DNA from: JACQLN01 sp049274895
GTDB taxonomy: Bacteria; Patescibacteriota; Minisyncoccia; JACQLN01
Direction: 5' to 3'
Assembly: GCA_049274895.1 (NCBI GenBank)
Contig: JBASTM010000019.1
Location: 1 to 5,927 of the forward strand
Length of the DNA: 5,927 nt
Part shown: in pieces, positions 1 to 3,759 of the stretch
Layout: each line of letters begins with the position of its first letter
Position numbering within the stretch: position 1 is the stretch's first letter
Notes under the pieces: generated by a model
The model's input: the letters and a program-made list of their open reading frames with translations, nothing else
Database searches by the model: none
What the model was told of the DNA's origin: nothing
Made by a program: the position numbers and the translations under genes

Positions 1-37
1 GCATAATAGCTTAGGTAATCGCAATCCTGCCCATGGC

Positions 38-125
38 GGAGGGTTCGCATAGCGGTCTAGTGCGTTCGCTTGGAAAGCGAATATGCCGCAAGGCATCACA
101 GGTTCGAATCCTGTACCCTCCGCCA
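38..125 (+). tRNA. tRNA-Ser (anticodon GGA)
   Basis: This is a complete class II tRNA. The 7-bp acceptor stem pairs 38-44 (GGAGGGT) with 115-121 (ACCCTCC). The discriminator is G122 and the CCA end is encoded at 123-125. The anticodon stem TTCGC (65-69)/GCGAA (77-81) encloses the loop TTGGAAA, so the anticodon GGA is at 72-74 and reads UCC and UCU. The long variable arm (ATGCC, GCAA loop, GGCAT) identifies serine identity together with the anticodon. The T arm ACAGG/CCTGT carries the standard TTCGAAT loop. The 37 bases before it hold nothing else I can name; CATAAT at 2-7 could be a -10 box but its -35 would lie outside the window. Confidence 0.97.
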
Positions 126-149
126 GAAAGGAAATTGCAAATGCGAGTT

Positions 150-173
150 GCCCGCCTCGCTTCGCTCGGCGGC
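150..173. repeat. GC-rich palindrome downstream of tRNA-Ser
   Basis: CCGCC (152-156) pairs with GGCGG (168-172) around an 11-nt TCGC/TTCG-rich loop, and G150/C173 can extend the stem if C151 bulges. It is followed by an AT-rich tail (TAATTTATAT) but not by a clean T run, so it could be a poor terminator for the tRNA transcript or a dispersed palindromic repeat. The TCGCTTCGCTC loop is the complement of the GAGCGAG words that pervade the larger intergenic region at 1392-1563. Confidence 0.4.
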
Positions 174-239
174 TAATTTATATGGGATTTTTGGCGAAAA
201 AGAAATGCTTTTATTAATACTCGGCAAACTTGTCGCGTA

Positions 240-268
240 TTGACTTTTATTGTGTAGGATGCTAACCT
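240..268 (+). promoter_or_regulatory. sigma70-type promoter with extended -10 for the 89-aa/HD operon
   Basis: The -35 box TTGACT is at 240-245. After a 17-nt spacer comes TAACCT at 263-268, immediately preceded by TGC (260-262), which fits the TGn extended -10 pattern. Transcription would start near 275, leaving a leader of about 50 nt. The -10 hexamer alone is weak, but the same architecture (TTGAC, 16-17 nt, TGC-TAnnnT) recurs before the MazG-like gene. An imperfect dyad (AATAC 216-220 / GTATT 237-241, with partial pairing inside) abuts the -35 and could be an operator. Confidence 0.55.
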
Positions 269-312
269 TGAATGAAATCTAGGCATGTTGCTTAGATAAG
301 TTGAACCTTGAA
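264..312 (+). promoter_or_regulatory. 5'-UTR hairpin flanked by 9-nt direct repeats
   Basis: A hairpin of 9 bp with one G-U pair and a 3-nt loop (ATCTAGGCA 277-285, TGCTTAGAT 289-297) begins about two bases after the predicted transcription start. The word AACCTTGAA occurs on both sides of it, at 264-272 (overlapping the -10 box) and at 304-312 (running into the ribosome binding site). In the second copy CCTT (306-309) can also pair with AAGG (313-316) inside the SD. This could be an mRNA-stabilising 5' hairpin, an operator, or a translational control element; the sequence does not decide between them. Confidence 0.4.
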
Positions 313-319
313 AAGGAGG
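311..319 (+). promoter_or_regulatory. strong Shine-Dalgarno deciding the start of the 89-aa gene
   Basis: AAAAGGAGG at 311-319 lies 5 nt before the ATG at 325. This fixes the start there rather than at the in-frame TTG at 301, which would place the SD inside the coding region. Confidence 0.8.
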
Positions 320-324
320 CAAAC

Positions 325-594
325 ATGAACCGTGGAAAATGGTACTTCGTGTACACCTACCGAGACACATTCGGAGGAGTCCTCGCCGGTACAACCGAGC
401 ATGAGGAAATTCCTCTGAAGGCGACCACCGAAGACGGAGCGATCGCAGAAGCGAAAGTAATCTGGGAAAAGAAAGTCGCCGAAGCTCGCGCCTACTGGGA
501 GAAGCAGAAGAAGGAATGGGCGACCCCGCCGGCGAGTCCGTTCGAGGATGAACCTCACACGCCTCGTGTCATCTACAAAATCTCGCTACAATAG
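325..594 (+). CDS. unrecognised 89-aa Trp/Glu-rich small protein
   Basis: I do not recognise this family. The 89-residue product starts with KWYFVYTYRDTFGG, which looks like beta strands rich in aromatics. Residues about 35-67 form a likely amphipathic, charged helix (AEAKVIWEKK, ARAYWEKQKK, EW) with Trp at 47, 58 and 65. A Pro-rich stretch (67-80) and a final short strand RVIYKISLQ follow. There is no signal peptide, membrane segment or Cys. It is probably a small soluble protein, perhaps with a fold built on a strand-helix core. It has a strong SD and promoter of its own. Its TAG stop is embedded in the SD (TAGGAGG) of the HD gene 10 nt downstream, so the two are almost surely co-transcribed and may be translationally coupled. 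Codon use (GAC/TTC/CGA and many C-ending codons) resembles the HD gene and not the housekeeping genes further on. Confidence 0.8.
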   Translation: MNRGKWYFVYTYRDTFGGVLAGTTEHEEIPLKATTEDGAIAEAKVIWEKKVAEARAYWEKQKKEWATPPASPFEDEPHTPRVIYKISLQ

Positions 595-598
595 GAGG
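592..598 (+). promoter_or_regulatory. Shine-Dalgarno overlapping the upstream stop codon
   Basis: TAGGAGG combines the stop of the 89-aa gene (TAG 592-594) with a consensus SD. Two in-frame ATGs follow, at 599 and 605. Only 605 has useful spacing (6 nt); 599 directly abuts the SD. The start is therefore placed at 605. Confidence 0.75.
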
Positions 599-604
599 AT
601 GACG

Positions 605-1225
605 ATGACGCAAAAACAACGCTTGGCGGCTCTGTGGCAACGCCTCGGCGCGCAAGGAGACGCAAGCGCGGTTTACGACGACCTTGTAGCGCGATACTCC
701 GAACCGCACCGGGCGTACCACACGCTTGAACACATCGGGTATTGTCTCGACGAGTTCGAGCAGGTCCGACACATCGCAACGAACCCCGACGCTGTGGAGT
801 TGGCTCTCTGGTATCACGACGCAATCTACGATACCAAAGCCAAGGACAGCGAGGAACGAAGCGCGGTTCTTGTGGCAGAGATGGTGAGAAATGCTTCATT
901 GTCCGACGACCTCGGACAATCGGTAGCAAATCTCATCATGGCAACGAAGCACACTTTGGCTCCCACCGATCCTAATGTTCAGCTTCTCGTTGACACCGAC
1001 CTCTCGATTCTCGGTCAGACCGAGGACAAGTTCGATGAATACGAGCGGCAGGTTCGTAAGGAATACGAGTGGGTCGCCGAAGATGCGTTCGTTGCCGGAC
1101 GGTCGGCAATACTCAAGTTATTTCTCGACCGATCGACCATCTACTCGACGCAGTTCTTCCACAACAAGTACGAAGCGCAAGCCAGGGCGAACATCGCCAG
1201 ATCGCTTGCTCGCCTCCGGGCATAA
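605..1225 (+). CDS. HD-superfamily metal-dependent phosphohydrolase, COG4339-like
   Basis: The 206-aa product matches the pattern I know for the predicted HD-superfamily hydrolases of COG4339. Expected metal ligands and motifs appear in order: YHTLEH (His39, His43), LWYHDAIYD (His71-Asp72, the HD doublet), ATKHT (His116) and DTDLSILG (Asp130/Asp132). The typical tail is also present (VRKEY, AGRSAIL, FLDRSTIY, EAQARANIARSL). The family is predicted to be cytosolic and helical and to hydrolyse phosphate esters using bound divalent metal; its substrate is unknown, so I give no reaction. The length is usual for the family and all key residues are intact. The start at 605 is chosen from SD spacing; 599 would add Met-Thr. 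It is the second gene of a two-gene operon, followed at once by an intrinsic terminator. Arginine codons are mostly CGN (12 of 15, with four CGA), and lysine is mostly AAG (6 of 8), unlike infB, where AGR dominates and CGA is absent. This suggests acquisition by transfer. Confidence 0.9.
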   Translation: MTQKQRLAALWQRLGAQGDASAVYDDLVARYSEPHRAYHTLEHIGYCLDEFEQVRHIATNPDAVELALWYHDAIYDTKAKDSEERSAVLVAEMVRNASLSDDLGQSVANLIMATKHTLAPTDPNVQLLVDTDLSILGQTEDKFDEYERQVRKEYEWVAEDAFVAGRSAILKLFLDRSTIYSTQFFHNKYEAQARANIARSLARLRA

Positions 1226-1226
1226 C

Positions 1227-1265
1227 ATGGGCACTTCTCGCAAGAGGGTGCCCATTACTTTTTTT
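1227..1265 (+). terminator. intrinsic terminator of the HD operon
   Basis: ATGGGCAC (1227-1234) pairs perfectly with GTGCCCAT (1248-1255). Inside, CTC (1237-1239) pairs with GAG (1244-1246) around a GCAA tetraloop. A run of seven T (1259-1265) follows after three bases. The hairpin starts one base after the HD stop codon. This is the clearest terminator in the window. Confidence 0.9.
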
Positions 1266-1290
1266 AAAGAACAAAGAATTTGCCGCCAAG

Positions 1291-1314
1291 ACTGAAATTC
1301 GTTAGAATTTCAGT
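1291..1314. repeat. perfect 10-bp inverted repeat with GTTA loop
   Basis: ACTGAAATTC (1291-1300) and GAATTTCAGT (1305-1314) are exact reverse complements separated by GTTA. Neither strand has a T run right after it, so it is not a standard terminator. It is AT-richer than the other hairpins nearby and may be a protein-binding site or part of the structured intergenic region. Confidence 0.6.
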
Positions 1315-1333
1315 AAATCCGAATTCCGCCAAA

Positions 1334-1366
1334 CCCCAGTAGTAGAAACTTCGTTTCACTACGGGG
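1334..1366. repeat. imperfect hairpin CCCC-TAGT-GAAAC / GTTTC-ACTA-GGGG
   Basis: Three stem segments stack: CCCC (1334-1337) with GGGG (1363-1366), TAGT (1340-1343) with ACTA (1358-1361), and GAAAC (1345-1349) with GTTTC (1353-1357). They are broken by a small AG/C internal loop and one bulged A, and closed by a TTC loop. With 13 pairs it should be stable as RNA or cruciform. There is no T tract. Function unknown. Confidence 0.55.
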
Positions 1367-1409
1367 CAGGGAAAAACTTGAAATTGTTAATGTTCGCGGC
1401 GAGGGCAGA

Positions 1410-1453
1410 ACTCCGTTCGAGCTATCTTTAAAATACACCGCAGCGAACGGAGT
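1410..1453. repeat. 10-bp inverted repeat with 24-nt AT-rich loop
   Basis: ACTCCGTTCG (1410-1419) and CGAACGGAGT (1444-1453) are exact reverse complements around a 24-nt spacer. An upstream GTTCGC (1392-1397) can compete for GCGAAC (1443-1448), so two mutually exclusive pairings exist. It lies nine bases before the three-way-junction element and shares its GAGCGAG-rich composition. Confidence 0.55.
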
Positions 1454-1462
1454 GAGCGAGGA

Positions 1463-1563
1463 TGGGGGAGCACGCCAAAGTCTTGGCGTGCGAGTGAGAT
1501 GAGAAGGGAGCGAGTGCGCGCAGCGACCCGACTTGAGTCGGAGCGAAAGGAATCTCACCCCCA
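1463..1563. other. candidate structured RNA/repeat element folding as a three-way junction
   Basis: Read by eye, this 101-nt stretch pairs along almost its full frame. P1 is TGGGG (1463-1467) with CCCCA (1559-1563). P2 is a perfect 9-bp hairpin, GCACGCCAA (1470-1478) with TTGGCGTGC (1483-1491) and loop AGTC. P3 is GTGAGAT (1494-1500) with ATCTCAC (1552-1558), stacked directly on P1. Inside P3 sits CCGACT (1528-1533)/AGTCGG (1536-1541). P2 is flanked by GA on both sides. Because the pairings are palindromic, either strand could fold, so the strand is left open. I see no good promoter leading into it and no coding potential. It may be a small RNA, a dispersed REP/MITE-like repeat, or a cis element of the mazG promoter, whose -35 lies 11 nt away. 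It does not match a riboswitch or RNA family that I recognise. Confidence 0.5.
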
Positions 1564-1574
1564 CCACCAGTGTT

Positions 1575-1602
1575 TTGACAGGGCTGTTTGAGTTGCTACT
1601 AT
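1575..1602 (+). promoter_or_regulatory. promoter of the mazG-like/murC transcript, nearly leaderless
   Basis: A perfect -35 TTGACA (1575-1580), a 16-nt spacer and TACTAT (1597-1602), with TGC directly before it (1594-1596), make an extended -10 promoter. TATAAA at 1600-1605 overlaps as an alternative -10 with an overlong spacer. Transcription should begin at about 1609-1610, only a few bases before the ATG at 1613, leaving no room for a Shine-Dalgarno. Confidence 0.75.
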
Positions 1603-1612
1603 AAACCTAGAT

Positions 1613-2299
1613 ATGTATAAGTTTTTAGTCAACCATAATCTTTCTCATTTCCAGGGTTTTATTGAATCGGTCTACGGTTTGCCCGACAACCGCCTTTATT
1701 CGGTGCCCGACCTTTTGGCCAATCAGCAACGTTTTACCATGCGGGCGCTTAAAGGCATAAGGAAAGGTAACAAAGAAAGACTTAAATACAATCTGCTTAT
1801 TGCGTTTTCCTGGTTGATAGCCGTGGCCAACCGGCTGCATGTCGGTCTTGAGGAAAAAGTATGGCAGAGGTTCCCCTTGCTGTGCTCTTATTGCGGCCGG
1901 CGACCTTGCCAATGTAAGATCATAAAACCGACAACTAGGCCGAAAATTACCAGGAAGGAATCGTTAAAACCAAAATCCATTAAAGAAACGCAAGAGATGT
2001 TTGAAAAGATTTATCCTTCCCAAACAAGGACTCTGGCCGACGCGGGCGTGCATCTGGCCGAAGAGATGGGCGAGGTGAGCGAGGCCATCCACGTGTTTCT
2101 GGGCGAGCATAAAGAAAAACAATTTTCCGATATCACCGACGAGCTGGCCGATTATGTTTCCTGCATTATGGGCGTGGCTAATTCAGCTAAAATTAACCTT
2201 GCCGAAGAACTCGCCGCTTTATTTTCCAATAATTGCCATGTCTGCCATAAAGCGCCCTGCGAGTGCAAGTTTTCTTATGTGGCTAAGTTTAGGTCTTAA
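1613..2299 (+). CDS. MazG-like nucleotide pyrophosphohydrolase, internally duplicated, with two Cys-rich tails
   Basis: The 228-aa protein consists of two related halves. Residues 125-218 form a MazG-type all-helical domain with the metal-binding pattern EExxE (Glu150, 151, 154) and ExxD (Glu177, Asp180), followed by CHVCHKAPCEC (Cys208, 211, 216, 218). Residues 12-101 follow the same plan: an equivalent helix (SWLIAVANRLHVGLEEKVW beside SCIMGVANSAKINLAEELA) and the tail CSYCGRRPCQC (Cys91, 94, 99, 101). This first half lacks the acidic motif (LLANQQRFTMRAL), so it is probably structural. Known MazG proteins hydrolyse NTPs to NMP and pyrophosphate; here that activity is inferred for the second half only. 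The C-x2-C-x4-C-x-C clusters suggest zinc binding. A linker rich in Lys/Thr/Pro (102-124) joins the halves. The start has no SD but fits a nearly leaderless mRNA. The TAA stop overlaps the murC ATG by one base. Confidence 0.8.
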   Translation: MYKFLVNHNLSHFQGFIESVYGLPDNRLYSVPDLLANQQRFTMRALKGIRKGNKERLKYNLLIAFSWLIAVANRLHVGLEEKVWQRFPLLCSYCGRRPCQCKIIKPTTRPKITRKESLKPKSIKETQEMFEKIYPSQTRTLADAGVHLAEEMGEVSEAIHVFLGEHKEKQFSDITDELADYVSCIMGVANSAKINLAEELAALFSNNCHVCHKAPCECKFSYVAKFRS

Positions 2300-3678
2300 T
2301 GGAATCTAAAAAAGTCCATTTCATCGGCATTGGGGGGATAGGAGTTTCGTCGCTGGCGCAATATTACCTTGCCAGCGGCTGGCGGGTGAGCGGGTCGGAT
2401 GCTGTAAAATCGGAAATCACGGATGATCTTGGAAAGTCGGGGATTAAGATATTTATCGGTCAGCGCGCGGCCAACATCAAATCGCCCGATTTGGTTGTCT
2501 ACTCGGCCGCCGTTAGATCGGATAATCCAGAATATGCCGAAGCCGCCGCAAAGGGTTACCCTTTGTTAAGCTACGCCCAGGCGGTGGGCGAGCTCACTAA
2601 AAAATACTATACTATCGCCGTGGCCGGTTCGCATGGTAAAAGCACCACCACCGCTTTGATCGGTTTGATTCTGATCAAAGCCGGTCTGGATCCGACCATT
2701 ATTATCGGCACAAAACTGAAGGAGTTAGGCCCCACTTCGCTAAAGCTTCGCGGGGCAGGCACCAATTTCCGTTTGGGCAAAAGCCGGTATTTGGTTTTGG
2801 AGGCCGATGAATACGCGCGGTCTTTCCATAATTATTTTCCAAAAATATCGGTGCTCACCAACATAGACAGGGAGCATCTTGATGTTTATAAAAATCTGGC
2901 GGGTGTTTTGGCGGGATTCAGAAGATACCTTAAAAACGTTTCGGAATACATAGTTGCCAATTCCGAGGATCGCAACGTCAAAAAAGTCCTAAACCTCTTC
3001 GAGCCTGAGGATCTCAGAGCCGAACGGCCTAAATCCTATACCCTAAATCATAAGGTGGTTTGGTATGGCGAGGGGAAACATCCATTGGCGATTCCGGGCG
3101 CGCATAATCAATTCAACGCCGAGGCGGCGTGGCAGGCGGTTAAATTGCTGGGAGTCAGCAAGTCGGTTGCTGATAAGGTATTCCGAACTTATAACGGCGC
3201 TTGGCGCCGGATGGAATTGATTTATCCTAATAAGCTAACGAAGCTAAAAGCCTTCGTCCCGAGCTCAGGCCGAGGGGCTAAAAGCTGTGTCTATAGCGAT
3301 TACGCCCATCATCCCACGGAAATTAAGGCGACTCTGCAGGCCTTGCGCGAAAAATATCCCAAAAGAAAACTGGTGTGCGTTTTCCAGCCGCACCAACAGG
3401 ACCGGCTGAATAGGTTGTTCGGCGATTTTATTAAGGCGTTTAGCACGGCCGACAAAACGATTATATATCCACTCTATAAAGTCAAAGGCAGGGACTCAAC
3501 CGGTAAAACATCAATCGACCTAGTTAGAAAGATCAACAAAGAAACTGTTCTTTACGCCGGCAATTTCAAAAAAGTTCTGGAATTGATCGGTCCAGAAATC
3601 AAAACAGGCTCCATCATCGTCTTTATGAGCGCCGGGGATCTGGACGGCAAGGTAAGGAGGTATCTTTATCCTTCCTAG
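2299..3678 (+). CDS. murC: UDP-N-acetylmuramate--L-alanine ligase (MurC)
   Basis: This cytosolic enzyme adds L-alanine to UDP-MurNAc using ATP, the first step of the peptidoglycan stem peptide. The 459-aa length is normal. Domain 1 starts with the Rossmann motif GIGGIGVSSLA (10-20). Domain 2 has the ATP P-loop GSHGKSTT (110-117), EADEY (168-172), TNIDREHLD (187-195) and IPGAHNQFNAEAA (265-277). Domain 3 has DYAHHPTEIKATL (334-346), FQPHQQDR (362-369) and SAGDLDGK (444-451). Choice of MurC over other Mur ligases rests on the N-terminal GIGGIGVSSLA, DYAHHPTE and FQPH. P-loop Ser takes the place of the more usual Thr (GSHGKST against GTHGKTT). Between AWRRMEL and DYAHHP lies a 25-odd-residue linker whose DNA holds repeats (see findings). 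The ATG overlaps the stop of the preceding MazG-like gene (TAATG), indicating translational coupling on one transcript. Confidence 0.96.
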   Translation: MESKKVHFIGIGGIGVSSLAQYYLASGWRVSGSDAVKSEITDDLGKSGIKIFIGQRAANIKSPDLVVYSAAVRSDNPEYAEAAAKGYPLLSYAQAVGELTKKYYTIAVAGSHGKSTTTALIGLILIKAGLDPTIIIGTKLKELGPTSLKLRGAGTNFRLGKSRYLVLEADEYARSFHNYFPKISVLTNIDREHLDVYKNLAGVLAGFRRYLKNVSEYIVANSEDRNVKKVLNLFEPEDLRAERPKSYTLNHKVVWYGEGKHPLAIPGAHNQFNAEAAWQAVKLLGVSKSVADKVFRTYNGAWRRMELIYPNKLTKLKAFVPSSGRGAKSCVYSDYAHHPTEIKATLQALREKYPKRKLVCVFQPHQQDRLNRLFGDFIKAFSTADKTIIYPLYKVKGRDSTGKTSIDLVRKINKETVLYAGNFKKVLELIGPEIKTGSIIVFMSAGDLDGKVRRYLYPS

Positions 3679-3688
3679 AATTTTTTTT
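3654..3688 (+). terminator. possible weak terminator at the end of murC
   Basis: AGGAGG (3655-3660) can pair with CC-T-TCCT (about 3670-3676) with one bulge around a TATCTTTAT-type loop. A run of eight T follows at 3681-3688. The stem overlaps the murC stop codon and is short, so termination would be partial at best and readthrough into infB is likely. Confidence 0.35.
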
Positions 3689-3723
3689 GAAAGTGTGGTA
3701 GTCTAAACAGAATACGATATTTT

Positions 3724-3746
3724 GCCTATTAAAAGGGCGTTTTTTT
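3724..3746 (+). promoter_or_regulatory. terminator-like structure in the infB leader
   Basis: GCCT (3724-3727) can pair with GGGC (3735-3738, one G-T pair) and is followed by seven T (3740-3746). It resembles a weak attenuator ending just before the infB start. AAAAGGG at 3731-3737 is also the only SD-like string near the gene; it would suit a TTG start at 3745. I could not find a convincing promoter in 3679-3759; TTGAAA (3687-3692) with TACGAT (3713-3718) has a 20-nt spacer. Confidence 0.25.
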
Positions 3747-3759
3747 GCCGTTTGATACT

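Noticed and set aside
141..176. An 11-codon ORF after the tRNA (ATG at 141 to TAA at 174-176)
   Set aside because: It lies across the GC-rich palindrome, has no convincing SD and is far too short to support from sequence alone.
301..324. TTG start at 301 for the 89-aa gene, and starts at 548 or 599 for the HD gene
   Set aside because: In each case a consensus SD sits at correct spacing before a later ATG (325 and 605), and the longer forms would overlap the SD or the upstream gene.
573..1305. Several long frames overlapping the HD gene on both strands
   Set aside because: The HD frame carries all the metal-ligand motifs; the others are Arg/Ser-rich shadows typical of GC-rich codon positions.
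1324..1331. Copy of the tRNA-Ser end (TCCGCCA) as a possible attR of an island covering 126-1323
   Set aside because: Only seven bases match (with loose AATCC upstream) and there is no integrase. Chance is a sufficient explanation.
1310..1567. An 85-codon minus-strand reading frame across the intergenic palindromes
   Set aside because: It runs through the hairpin arms, is low-complexity (Ser/Leu/Arg from GAGCGAG words), and has no SD or recognisable motif. The palindromes explain the sequence better.
1545..1569. A tRNA-like 3' end (AATCTCAC, then CCCCACC, A, CCA)
   Set aside because: There is no matching TTCGAAT T loop, no 5' acceptor in exact register (GGATGGGG has an extra base) and no anticodon arm. 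The C-rich strand is explained by the P1/P3 stems of the junction element.
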